Below, in pieces: positions 12,358 to 23,933 of a stretch of DNA of 64,000 nt. The translations under genes and the position numbers were made by a program. The notes beneath the pieces were generated by a model. It saw nothing but the letters and a program-made list of their open reading frames with translations, made no database searches and had not been told where the DNA came from. How positions within the stretch are numbered: position 1 is the stretch's first letter; every line of letters starts with the position of its first letter. Source of the DNA: Cokeromyces recurvatus (lineage: Eukaryota > Mucoromycota > Mucoromycetes > Mucorales > Mucoraceae); assembly GCF_025118155.1 (NCBI RefSeq), contig NW_026251393.1, positions 434,001 to 498,000 of the forward strand, given 5' to 3'.

Positions 12358-14374
12358 ATGAACCCATATAATAATGATAACACTAATGATTCTAATATCA
12401 GTTCCAATAGTTTAGACAATATTACATCTCGAGTTCGTAAACGCGATCGATTAAAATCTCTAGTTCAATCAGGCACATCCGCCATTAAGCAGGAGATTAA
12501 CAAAAGATATAATGAATATTATTACACTTCTTCATCAAAATCAATCTCACTTCGAAGCTTATCATCTTCTCAAACTTCTTTTACTGATTTACATACCAAT
12601 AATTCTTCATCTTCACTTTATCACCAAGTTGATGAGAATAGTAATGTGAATGACAATAAAATTCAGCGAACAGAAACACAAAAGGCTGTAGATGAAATTT
12701 TGCCAGAAGATGTTAGGTTATCAGAGACAGTTCAATCTCAGTGTTTATTATTTCCTACATATGCTTGCCAACTTGTTGATAGTAAAGATAATGCTACAAT
12801 TAGATATAAAACTGTTCTAGCGGGTTGGGCTTTTACTAAACCAAGTTCTACAAGCCGTTTAGATAGATTTTTGCGTGGTAAAATTTTAGCATAATTTTCA
12901 AATAGTAAATTTTAATGTGTATGTGTGTTTTTATTTTTATTTTTATTTTTATTTTTTATTTTATTTTAATAAAAGCTGCTGGTAGAACATATGGTGGAAT
13001 AGCACGCAATTCGGCAGAGGACGATCATTTCTCCAACTTGTTTAATCAATTTCGCTGTCAACCCATGCGAATGGCTTCAATTTGTTTAGCTTTACCCGGA
13101 ATTAACAGTTCCAATCATCATCATCATCATCATCATCACCACTACTACTTGGAGCATCTCACTGATACAAAACAGGGAAAAAAAGAAAATAATTCAAATG
13201 AGTTTACAACAACTATTCGTACTAATCCTAATGGACGATTTCAAGAAACAATTTATTTAGATTTTGAATCTGTATTTAATTTTATCCACCAAACTCAATC
13301 AGATCATTTAACTGTTAAAGCTAATTTTAGGAATCATAATGATGGTTCGTAAATAATAGCTGTATAAACATATATGTATTTATATGTTTAATACTTTTTT
13401 TTTCTTAAGATCCATTTTTTGGATATATAGATATAATTGAACCTGAAGGAATATCAATAATATCAGATATTGATGATACCATTAAAGTGACAGATATATT
13501 AGATGGAAAGGACGCTATTTTACAGAATACGTTTTTTCGAACAGCAAAGGAAGTACCACAAATGAACGAAGTATATCGCACATGGGTTAATGAGTGGGGT
13601 GCTCATGTTCATTATGTATCCAATTCACCTTGGCAAGTCTATCCTGCTCTCCAAGAATTCATGTCTCGTCATAATTTTCCTCAAGGTAGCATGCATTTAA
13701 GATCAATTACTACCCAAGAATTATTATTTTCTAGAAGGAATAGTGGCAACGCAGCTAATAAGATCAACAATAATAAACCGGGAAAACATAAGTTAGAAAT
13801 GATATCAACTATTCTTCAAGATTTTCCTTATCGTAAATTTATTTTAGTAGGTGATTCTGGTGAAATGGATCCTGAAATGTAAGAAAACAAAATAATGAAA
13901 AAAAAAGGCATTCATGTGTATGTCTTATATTTTTATATTGCTTATAGCTATCAGCAGATTTATAATGAACATCCAGATCAGATCATTAAGATCTTTATTC
14001 ATGATGTTTCATCCCATCGTGCCATCGTTGCTGATCGTGATAACTACAATAATAATCCTCAACATCAGCAATCTGATTCATATTATAATAGTTTACAAAG
14101 ATTTATTTCAAGAGAATCAACTCTTTTAAGAAGAGGAGCTACTCCTCAATTGGCAATGGATGCTTTAGCAGAAACAGAAATTCCCCCCAATAGTAATTCT
14201 CAAATAATAGCATCAACTAAATTAGAACAATTTGAAGAAAGAATGAAACAAATATCCAATCACATGAGAGAAGGAGTCTTTACGGTCTTTACATTGGCAT
14301 CCCAGCTTTTGTTAGATCCTGTTATTACAGAAGAATTTTTGTTGTTAAAAGCATCGCAGGACTTATTTTTATAA
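12358..14374 (+). CDS. APP1: APP1-type phosphatidate phosphatase
   Basis: Four exons, 12358-12877, 12976-13344, 13410-13878 and 13948-14374, give 594 aa; phases agree at every junction. The second donor is GTTCGT, not the usual GTAAGT-like form. The N-terminal ~130 residues are polar and Ser-rich. The catalytic domain (APP1_cat, HAD superfamily) has the DxDxT nucleophile motif at D316/D318/T320 (SDIDDTIK) and the downstream GDSGEMDPE motif. Yeast App1 is a Mg2+-dependent phosphatidate phosphatase that makes diacylglycerol and associates with cortical actin patches. A nine-residue His run lies in exon 2. The stop codon is only 5 nt from the stop of the convergent NAA30 gene. Confidence 0.92.
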
Positions 14375-14379
14375 TTTTA

Positions 14380-15012
14380 TTAAACCATTGTTTTACAAAA
14401 CAATTTAAGACGAAAAGCATCAACACCATTCAAATAATATCTATACAAACGCTTATCTTTGATGAATCCTAATCTTTGATATAATCCAAGTGCACCTAAA
14501 TTTGTATATTCTGTTTCTAGTACAACCTATTCAAAATATAGATTATTAACTTATTCATTATATGCATTTTTTTTTTACCTCATCTGCATCCATTTCCTTC
14601 ATTGCTTTGATAGCCATTTTAACAAGATTAGACCCAATAGACATTTTGCGATGAGATTTAGCAACCGCTAACATGGCAATATATCCACGAAGTCTATCTT
14701 TATGTCGATCTAATTTACAAATAATAACACCTACATATTTGTCTCCATCTTTAGCCTATTCTTTTTATAATCATAGTTAAAATTTTATGCTAGAAAGCAA
14801 TTTCGCTCTTTCTCTCTTTCTCTTTTTTTTTTGATTCGTACCAGAAAACATAAATTTGGCCAATTGTGTATAAAATATCGATATGTGTAAACTGAATATG
14901 GTTCTGACAAGTCATTTTCAATTAGACGCATAATGTGTGGTAGTTGTAGTTCTGATTCAAATTGATTATACACAACATTACATTTGTCATTACTATTCTT
15001 TATTGTCGTCAT
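14380..15012 (-). CDS. NAA30: NatC N-alpha-acetyltransferase catalytic subunit (Naa30/Mak3)
   Basis: Three exons on the minus strand, 15012-14842, 14755-14579 and 14526-14380, give 164 aa (yeast Mak3 is 176 aa). The protein is a GNAT fold. It begins with the NatC signature [20 protein letters not shown] and [14 protein letters not shown]. It has the acetyl-CoA-binding segment [16 protein letters not shown] (Q/RxxGxG-like) and ends with the beta-bulge region [13 protein letters not shown]. NatC acetylates nascent proteins starting Met-Leu, Met-Ile, Met-Phe or Met-Trp on the ribosome. An in-frame upstream ATG at 15078 exists, but the 22 extra residues look like untranslated leader. The gene is convergent with APP1, with a 5-nt gap. 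Confidence 0.93.
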
Positions 15013-15154
15013 GCTGTAATAAAATCTTGTATGGTGAATAATGAAAAAGTAAATAGAAAAAACGTCACTGCACATCAAATTTTAATTTATATTTCATATT
15101 TTACCTGGAGAAAATAATTTTCTTTTTTATTAAGTAAAGAAAAAAAAAAAAAAG

Positions 15155-15235
15155 ATGACAGAAAGTTTTGATGAAACAAGTCAGGCTTATAACAACATTT
15201 ATATGAAAGCTGAAGGTACCATTTATTAATTCTAA

Positions 15236-15266
<31 letters not shown>

Positions 15267-16530
15267 GACAAGGATTTATAAACAAATATTTTTATTGAAT
15301 CGATTAACAATAGATCCTGAAGAAGCTGATGTTTCATCTCAACTTCAAAATCAAACTAATAAAGATTTAGAAAATAACAAAGAAAAATCAGCATCTCGTC
15401 TTACTGATCTTGAAGAAAAGATCTTTACTCTTGAAGTAATGTGTAAAGCAAAAGATGATCATATTCAGCGTAAATATACATATTTGTATATGTTATCAAA
15501 TTATTGATCCCTTTATTAGACTTACAAAAGTATAAGTGTGAATTAGAAGAAACGAATGACAAACTTAATAGCCTCATTATAAAACAGAAGGAAACAATGA
15601 AAGAATTACAAAATAATATGAAAGAATACCAAATGAAATACCGAAAAGAGGAAGCTGACAATAATTTATTAAAGTCAGCGATTACAGAACTTTATGACAC
15701 AATAGAAAAAAAAGACCTTGAAATTAGCGATATAAAAAATGAAAAGCAAAGTAAATATAATATATAAACAGGAACAAAAAAGAGTTTATTATACTAATTT
15801 ACTTCTATTAATAGGAATAGAATCAGATAATGCAAAAATATTACAGAAAATATGTGAACTAAATGAATTGTAATTAAACTAAATTCAAGAAAAAAAAAAG
15901 CTTTACTCATATAGTTATTATAGACTGGAAACTACAAATAAAAATACATCAAAAAAAACATATCAAAGATCAAGTGCTGAATTAAAACAACTAACAATGA
16001 ATACAAAGTACAATAAACAAATTATAAAAGATAGGAGACCCTTACAAATGATCAATGATAATATTGATTCAACATTGGATTTGTTACCAAAAAAGAGATC
16101 TTTATCTCAATTAAATACATGCGATAACAAAAATAAGTCGATGATTATAAATCGACAATCTGTTAATAACCCTATTATTATTGAAGATGACAAGGAAAAT
16201 GAAAATGAGCCAGCTTCTTTCAACAAAAAAACTAAAACGATTAATACAAAGATAGAAAAAAGCTCTACAACACCATCCAATATCAATATACCCCCATCAG
16301 TTACTAATTCACGTCATCATCACGATAGATCTAATATGAAAGGAAGTACGTGTATTTCTTGTGCGAATTTTTATGGTAATGAAACACTATCTGTTCAATT
16401 AAATAATGAAGAAATTCATTTAACTGGTCAAGATCGTGTCCAACTTCATTCAAGGCATCGTAGACAACGAGCGACTACACCACCAGGGTTTTGGTCTGTA
16501 GGCTTTGCTTCTCCACCTGAAAAAGAATAG
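15155..16530 (+). CDS. CtIP/Sae2/Ctp1-like DNA end-resection factor
   Basis: Five exons, 15155-15215, 15314-15469, 15520-15750, 15815-15869 and 15924-16530, give 369 aa with consistent phases. The first ~170 residues are Lys/Glu-rich heptads, as in the N-terminal tetramerising coiled coil of CtIP/Ctp1. The middle is polar and disordered. The C terminus carries the family signature (SAE2/CtIP C-terminal domain): a CISC pair, then RVQLHSRHRRQ, then TTPPGFWSVGF. In the known family this region binds DNA and, when phosphorylated, activates the Mre11-Rad50-Nbs1/Xrs2 nuclease to start resection of double-strand breaks, including Spo11 breaks in meiosis. An A29 run lies in intron 1. The assignment rests on the C-terminal motifs. 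Confidence 0.85.
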
Positions 16531-17362
16531 TAACGTATTATTTATTTATATGCTTATAAACTTGCTTGTAACATATAATAAATGGCTTAGAAAAAAAAAA
16601 AGACACAGCAATGTGTACACGTAGGTTTTATGTACATACGAAATAATAGTATCAGCTTTATTGAATCAAAGCTATAAAAGACTGGATCTATTACTTTATA
16701 ATAAATAAATACTCGATAACTAATAATATGAAATCATCTGTTTTACTTGATACGAACATAAACTTTTGTCTCCATGTTACAACACTTTAAAAACTTATCT
16801 TTATCAGTAATGCTATTCACTTCTTTTATATGATTGACCTTTCAATATTTATTGATAATGAACTATTGCTTTCTTTTTCGTTGCTTTTCAATTAAATATC
16901 TTTCTCCACTAAAATATGTTAGAGCAATAAGCTTTTATGAATCTTTCTCATTATAACAAGAAAAAGAAAGCACAGTCAAACTTTTAAAACTGGTATATCC
17001 AATTCTTTCTCTTTTCTCTCTCTTTTTTTTTTTTTTTTTTTTATTTTTTTATTTTTTATTTTTATTTTTTTATTTTTTATTTTTTTATTTTTTTTAAAAA
17101 AAGGATATTTTTAAGCATGTTTTATTTACTTATCATATTACCATATATGTATAGTCAGATAAGAAACTTCCCCGCCGCTCCCCATATCTTTCAAACACCC
17201 ATTTGGTGCACCCTCGCTTTTTATTTATTATTGTATAAAAAAAAGTCAGGAAAAAGTTGTTTTCCTAGACAACTCAAGTGACTTTTTTTCACCAGTTATC
17301 TTATACAAAGAATTTTAAATTGTATATATCCAAATATACAAATACATATTTTTATCGTTATA
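16531..17362. other. Intergenic region with a long T/A simple-sequence tract
   Basis: No gene was seen. A (T)n/ATTTTTT tract occupies about 17015-17098. A GC-rich island at about 17171-17186 contains CCCCGCC and CTCCCC. This region should hold the promoter of the zinc-cluster gene at 17363. Confidence 0.5.
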
Positions 17363-18161
17363 ATGGAAATTAATCAGGGAGAGGTATTAAATACGAATAC
17401 GGTGAATGAAAAACAGAAAAGAGATCCGTCACAAATAAAAAGAAGGATTACACAAGCCTGTATTCTTTGTCGAAAAAAAAAGGTATACATAATATTTATA
17501 CAAATAAATATGTATACATGCATATGTATTGTTTTTTCTTGTAGAAGATAAATAAAATAGCTAAATAAAAATTTAGATTAAATGTGATGGAACAAAACCA
17601 GAATGTCTACATTGTCGAGAAGCTAACTTACAATGTCAATATACAGCATATAAAAAGAGAGGACCACATAAAGGTTATGTTCGACTTTTAGAAGAACGTT
17701 TAGCTCAATTAGAAAGAAGACTAGTAAATGCAGGTGCCGAAATCCCTCCTCCCATTTCAGTTTCATCAAATGATCAACTTTCATTCAATACTTCTCGAAT
17801 AGCAACATCTGTTGTTAATAGATCAGGTATTAAACATTTTTTTTTTAAATAGAAAGAAATAAAGAAAATGATTGACAATTGCATAACGTTGACATTTAAA
17901 ATATTGAAGAAACACTTAGAAGTTTACAAACTGAAGAGCCTATTGATTATGATAAAGATTTACCACCACCGGAAATCGTTACCCATTTGGTCGATTTATT
18001 TTTCCAATATATTAATTCTGTATTTCCTTTTGTTCATCGTGGTAGACTAAAGCAATCAATCATAGATGGAACAGTCTCTAAACCTTTAATTTGGAGTGTT
18101 ATGGCTATTGCAGCAAGGTTAGACTTAAAATAAAATTTGTTATGATTTTATATATCTATTT

Positions 18162-18192
<31 letters not shown>

Positions 18193-19957
18193 TTTTTTAT
18201 TTTATTTTTATTTTTTTATTTTTATTTTTTTTTTTTTTTTATTTTTTTATTTTTTTTATAGATTTTCGGACCATCCAAGTATTAAGACAGATCCTCCTTA
18301 TTGGGCAGGTGAACGGTTTGCTACAAAAGCAACTTCAATGATCAATGCTTCTTTGCTAGAACCATCAATTCCTAATTTACAGTTTTGGGGCATAATGTCA
18401 TGCTTAGAATATGGACGGGCGTCAGGAACAAAGTAGAGTATTATATTAATTATATGCATATTGAGTAATGTATTAACTTTCCTTTGTAGGTCTTGGATTT
18501 ATGGTGGAATTGCTGTACGTATTTGTCAAGAATTAGGGTTAAATAAAGAATCTACTTTAAAAACGCTTATTACATCAGCGGATGGAACAATAGATTATGT
18601 TGCAATGGCTTTACGTCGACGTATCTTTTGGAGTTGCCTTTGCATTGATAAGTAGGTATATTTCATTTATAGAAATAACAAATATTAATTTTTTTTTTAA
18701 ATAGATTTGCAAGTACAAGTATAAATCGCCCACAAGGATTTGGACTAGGTGAATATGATGCTGAATATCCAAGTTTATCAGAAAGTCGACTCTTACGAGA
18801 TCCACTTCAAGGATATACAATAGATAAAGTAGCAATATCGAGTGATCCACTTATGGATATTATACCTTCCTATATTCGTGTCCTTGAGCGTTTTGGAGAA
18901 ATTTGTAAATATATGAGTCGCACCAATAAATCAAATTTAACAATCGTTACCTGGCCTCCTATCTCTGAATTTGATAAGTTAAATTCTTTGATGCGAAGTT
19001 GGCTTGATACTTTACCGCCCATGTATTATTTTAATGCTATTCATCTGAAAACTTATCGAGAAACAGCAAGTCAAAATTATTTAAATTTTTGGTTATGTTC
19101 TCATGCCATGTATTGTACTGGCATGTTGGCTTTACATCGTGGTAGTTTGGCATATAGTGACCTAACAGCTGCTGAATTGGCTCCAGATATTTATGAAAGA
19201 ATACAAGTATCTATTCAGATATGTAAGGACAATGTTAATATTGCCATGGATGTCTTTGAGGCCCTAAGGGATATTTGTGGTTATAACGTATTGCCTTATA
19301 TGGGTTATTGTGCCTATATCTTTTCTACTGTCTTGATGACCTCTGCTTTCTCTTCTGATCCTCAATCGTATGGTAGAAGTAGTGCTGGACTTGCTATTTT
19401 GTTCGATACAATACAAGCTTTACGTCCTTATTGGCCAATGAGTGAAAAATTAGCATTAACTACGCGTGATATGCTATCTACTCATAGTCGACTTTACGAT
19501 GACCAACGACAAGAATATGGATATAGCAAAAATCAAAATAACATATCACCATTACCCCAACATAATCATGATACCGATGACAGTCCTGACATTCATTCAT
19601 TAGCTTCTATCTCTTCAACAGAAAATAATAATAATATTCATAGCAGTACGCCTAATACTTCATCATTACCTTACCCTTCCTTTATCTCAAATAATAGTAG
19701 TCCTATTTTACCAATTCCAACCTCATCTGTCGCAACTATAGTGCAATCGTCACCACCACCACCACCACCACTACAACAACAACAACAACAGTTATTAGCA
19801 GCGGTTACTACTGCAAACAATAATGATATTGATTTTAATAGTTATGAGTTCTTGTATGATTCTACCTTATTTGGACAAATCATTTTTGATATTAATTCAT
19901 ATAACCCAAAACTTACGATGAATGATAGTGCTCAACAACCCAATATCACTTCTTTAC

Positions 19958-19996
<39 letters not shown>

Positions 19997-20121
19997 ACAC
20001 TACTACTAACACTACTACAAATACAAATACATTAAGTTTGTATCCTACAACTGAAGCAACATCACGTTATTTATCACCACAACAGCAGCAAATTAAATCG
20101 ACACCTGCATGGCCTGTTTAG
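17363..20121 (+). CDS. Zn2Cys6 transcription factor with fungal-specific regulatory domain
   Basis: Six exons, 17363-17482, 17577-17826, 17910-18117, 18262-18432, 18490-18651 and 18705-20121, give 775 aa. The zinc cluster spans the first junction: CILC, RKKK, IKCDG, CLHC and a final C (about residues 33-60), the classic CX2CX6CX5-12CX2CX6-8C Gal4-type DNA-binding form. A basic linker and a short Leu/Glu-rich dimerisation helix (RLLEERLAQLERRL) follow. The middle region matches the fungal_trans/XlnR-like regulatory domain (segments such as IWSVMAIAAR, SWIYGGIAVRICQELGLN and RRRIFWSCLCID). The C-terminal ~230 residues are low-complexity, with poly-Pro, poly-Gln and a Thr run from (ACT)n. Target genes cannot be read from the sequence. 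Confidence 0.93.
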
Positions 20122-20135
20122 AAGAAATAATTATT

Positions 20136-20175
<40 letters not shown>

Positions 20176-20297
20176 TTTGTTTGTTTGTTTGTTTGTTTGT
20201 TTGTTAATATATTCCATTGTAATATCTATTTTCATTTTTTTTTATTTAATAATTATGATACATGATATATACATACATATATATATATATACATATA
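20122..20297. other. Short convergent intergenic with T run and (GTTT)n
   Basis: A T run of about 38 (20137-20174) followed by seven GTTT units lies between the zinc-cluster gene and the convergent oxidase gene. Confidence 0.6.
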
Positions 20298-22559
20298 TTA
20301 ATTTGTTACTGATAGCAAAGGTTTTCTAGCTTCTCTTTCTTCTTCTTCTTCTTCTTCTTCTGCATGACTGGGATCAACCCAAACATGCCAAATAATCGTA
20401 CTGAAGCCTACCAAGGTAGCAATAAGAGCAGCCATAATGAATCCAGAGTAATGTCTTGATTCCTTGAGTACTAAGCCCTGTTTACCTTCTGCATTTCCTT
20501 CAGCAGGTAAACCGGAGGCATGACAGATATCAATCAAGGGCTGTGGTAATGGCATCATCCTCTTTCTTGCCTCAGAGGGAGCAGTGATGAAGGTCAAAGC
20601 CAAACCTGCAGGGACATGCCAATCTACATGGCAATGAAAGAACCAGACACCAGGATTATTCGTTCTAAATCGAAGTACTACATAACCTTGAGAGGGGACG
20701 CCAATGGTATCACGATAGGTAGGGTTATCGGGGATCTTGACTGTGGTTTGATTATTGTATCTACCTTTATTTCTAGCGATCACCTGAAATACATGACCAT
20801 GTAAATGAACTATAGATTACAAATTAATATTCATATTCATGTATATATGTGTTGGGTTTACATTACATGGATGAGGTACAATATCAAGGTTTTCGATAAC
20901 AAGTTCAATGACTTGATTCAGTTCAAATATCGTCACTTGTGTTTCTGGTCCACCATAGACCAAAGGGTTATTGGCCAAGTCATCATTTTCCATTGTCAAA
21001 AGTGTATTTAAAGTAGGCACTAAAGGAGGAGAATAAGATATACCATTCATGACACCATATTTGATTCCATCTCTATCATCTGTAACAAAATCTACAGTGT
21101 ACTTGACTTGTCGGTCAACAGGTGTTAGAGGGGGTTCTTCGTTTAATGGGAATATATAGGCATCATCATAATTTCCTTTTTTAGGCCCATCGCGTGGAGC
21201 AAATGGAGACTGATGATTATAATAGATGGGTGCTTCAATATCTAACATATAAATAATAAGAATAAAAAATGTGAGTTCTTATGAATACATATTTTATATG
21301 AATCAATACTTTACTCAGCTGAAGACCTTTAGGATATTCAACAAACATGGCAGGTGCTATTCTAGCATGAAAACGGTAATTAAAATCGGTTGTATCTTTT
21401 GTATGAACAAGAATAGAAATACGTTGACCTGCTGCCATATAAACAGTTTTAGTGAGTGTAGGTTTTGTTAGAACCTAAATGATAATTAATTAATTAAAAA
21501 AAAAAAAAAAAAAAACCAGTAATTATGTATATTAAAAGGGAGAAAAATACGTACACCATCTACTTCAATAACTGTCATGTCATGATCATCAATACTAATG
21601 CCAAATGAAGCAATACCCGACATATTTATTAAACGAAGTCGATAAGTTCTTCCAGGCTTAAATGTTATAGTTGAATTGACATGATCGTTAATTAAACCTG
21701 ATTCTATAAATGGAACGCAATTAAAAAATGACTCAAATGTTGAATTCTAAATAACTTACGAGGAACAGGTGCACTGCCCTTAATATTTTCTCGGTTCAAA
21801 TATTTTTCAAGATTTGTATACGAGTTTTCATGATACCAGTCTATCATAGATTTTTAATAAGGAAAAAAAAAAAAGCAGATTAACAATCTTGTAAATACCT
21901 GATACTGTAATAATTTTATCTTCATCATATTCAAAGGGCTCATTTGGATCATAAACAATTAATGGTAATCGAAGACCATCCAAATATTGTACCTAAATGT
22001 ACATTTGGTTATTTTTTTTAAATATAATAAATGCATAATATAATATACTTTAAAATGACTATGGATCCAGAAAGTACCAGCTTGTGTTACAGGAAACTCA
22101 TAAGTAAAATTATGATTAGGAGGAATAGGACTAATCAATATATACTAATTAGTTAATTAAATATCAAATTGCAACATCATTCATCTTACCATTGAGTTAC
22201 CATGCCAGCTCCATCATAGATATTAGTTCCATTATTTTGAAATAAACCATGAGCATGAATAGAAGTTGGTTCATTTAATTTATTATAAACAGAGAGTACA
22301 AGTGTATCATTGACATTAAGTAAAATAGGTTCAGGTCTATATAAAATTACATTAAATAGAGATTCATCAATTACAATATATATAGTCACATTTACGGCCA
22401 TTGATCATTAATAGAAATAATTCTTCTCTCATTAAGTCCATCTGGATTAATATTCTTATATACTAAATTCCACTCATATTCAACTCTTTTTGCTTTTGAA
22501 ATACGAAATAATAATAACAGTAGTGTAAATAAAATAAATGGACATTTATTCTTCATCAT
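20298..22559 (-). CDS. Membrane-anchored multicopper oxidase, Fet3-type ferroxidase
   Basis: Nine minus-strand exons (22559-22396, 22336-22190, 22130-22049, 21992-21899, 21840-21760, 21703-21555, 21474-21315, 21241-20867, 20809-20298) give 587 aa with all phases agreeing. A signal peptide (about residues 1-24) leads into three cupredoxin domains with all four copper-ligand motifs: SIHAHG (about 82), WIHSHF (about 128), HPFHLHGH (about 414-421, across the last junction) and HCHVDWH (about 475-481). One TM helix near 536-558 and an acidic cytosolic tail follow, the layout of yeast Fet3, which oxidises Fe2+ for the Ftr1 permease at the plasma membrane. Two iron-GATA boxes in the promoter support that role. 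A membrane laccase is the alternative; the Fet3 Fe-binding acidic residues were not checked by alignment. Confidence 0.85.
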
Positions 22560-22695
22560 TTTTTTTTTTTTTTTGCTGAAAAAAAAAAAAATAATGACAG
22601 TGAAAGTTGTTTAAATTTAATTTATATTAAAAAAGGGGCGAGAGACTGTTAAATTCTATTGTTTGATAGAGAGGGAGAGAGAAAAAAAAAAAAAG

Positions 22696-22704
22696 ATCTG
22701 ATAA
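22696..22704 (+). promoter_or_regulatory. Iron-GATA-type box (ATCWGATAA), copy 1
   Basis: Reads ATCTGATAA, an exact match to the site bound by fungal iron-responsive GATA repressors (SreA/Fep1/Urbs1 class). It lies 137 bp upstream of the oxidase ATG in the divergent promoter shared with the seven-TM gene. Confidence 0.55.
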
Positions 22705-22809
22705 AGAAATTGCGGGGAGCAGCGGCTGTAAGAAGTTGAATGAAACATAATCCTACTATCAGATATAATCAACTTGTAAAACATAGAAATTCTATTCTTC
22801 TATTTCTCA

Positions 22810-22818
22810 ATCAGATAA
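22810..22818 (+). promoter_or_regulatory. Iron-GATA-type box (ATCWGATAA), copy 2
   Basis: Reads ATCAGATAA, a second exact match 105 bp from copy 1. An 8-of-9 match (ATCAGATAT) sits between them at about 22758. The site is 92 bp before the start of the seven-TM gene, so it could act on either gene. Confidence 0.55.
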
Positions 22819-22910
22819 CAAAGCAAAAAAAAAAAAAAAAAAAAAGTCTTATGTTAATCTACATCAACTTTTTTATTTTTATTTATTTTTAATTTTTCTT
22901 TAACAAAATA

Positions 22911-23917
22911 ATGAGATTTATTTATTTTTTATTACCAAAAGTAATCAATATAATTTTACTTGTATCAACATTGTATATTAAAAATGAAGAAAATAACAAA
23001 TTATTATTAATATTTTCAATTTCATTGGGGCTTTCAATACAAGTCATTATATCAACTATGTTTAATTATTTTATATCATTTACTCCTACATTATTACAGC
23101 AACAAAAGATCTTTTATTTAATGAGCATTCAACAGCTTGCTTACTCAACAGTATTGATTTTATCAACAACTTTCATGGGATTCAGTCATCAGCGACCGAA
23201 TAAAAGGAGTCGATTATGTTTATTTATAATTCCATTCTGTTATATATTAAATCAAGGCACAGATATCAATTTATATCTAATGAAACAAGTAAGAATAATG
23301 AAACAAGTAGTGAAAAAATAAAGATCTGATAAATAACAATTCATTTACAGAAGAGAAGAATAAGCTTACTTGATATAATACTTCATGTCAGAACTCTATG
23401 TTCTATCGTATCTACTATTCTATTCATCTCAATTCTCTTGTTTAGCTTCATTATTTATTTTACTATTTGGAGCAAAAGGAGAAAGAAGATCATGTATCAA
23501 AATGTCCTTAGACTCTTTATCTATTTTACAGGTGCTATTGAATTATCGAGTATCTTTGGTTATATTAAATCAATTCATTATGATAATCATCATTCAAACT
23601 TGATTCACATTATTCGAGAACAGAGAAAAGAGGGAGTAAGGATACTCGGTCATCATTACAGTACAGTGACTACTACTATTAAAAGTAGTAACAGTATTAT
23701 TTTATAGTAAAGTATACAGATATTATATACATTATCTAAATCGCTTATCTCACTCACTCTGTCATAATTCTATAGTCATTTATTCGGATTAAATGAAGAG
23801 CAACAAAAACAATATGACATAATAACTAGCTGGATGAGTACAGGCTATAGTCTTTATTTGCTTTGTATTTCATTCATCATACTTTGTATTATTTTGATTA
23901 CAAAAAATAAAAAATAA
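22911..23917 (+). CDS. Orphan multipass (about seven TM) membrane protein
   Basis: Three exons, 22911-23288, 23351-23706 and 23776-23917, give 291 aa; canonical splice sites and phases agree. Hydrophobic segments lie at about residues 5-22, 30-52, 70-92, 100-120, 138-162, 176-196 and 267-287, giving roughly seven helices. There is a basic loop (WSKRRKK) after the fifth and a long polar loop before the last. The layout resembles a small seven-helix receptor or transporter, but I recognise no family motif. It is divergent from the multicopper oxidase across a 351-bp promoter with iron-GATA boxes, so iron-linked co-regulation is possible. Function unknown. Confidence 0.7.
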
Positions 23918-23933
23918 AATAAGCTATTATAAT

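Noticed and set aside
12915..13352. Separate gene starting at ATG 12915 with a hydrophobic leader
   Set aside because: The leader is intron sequence (ATTTTT repeats); phase and homology join this exon to APP1.
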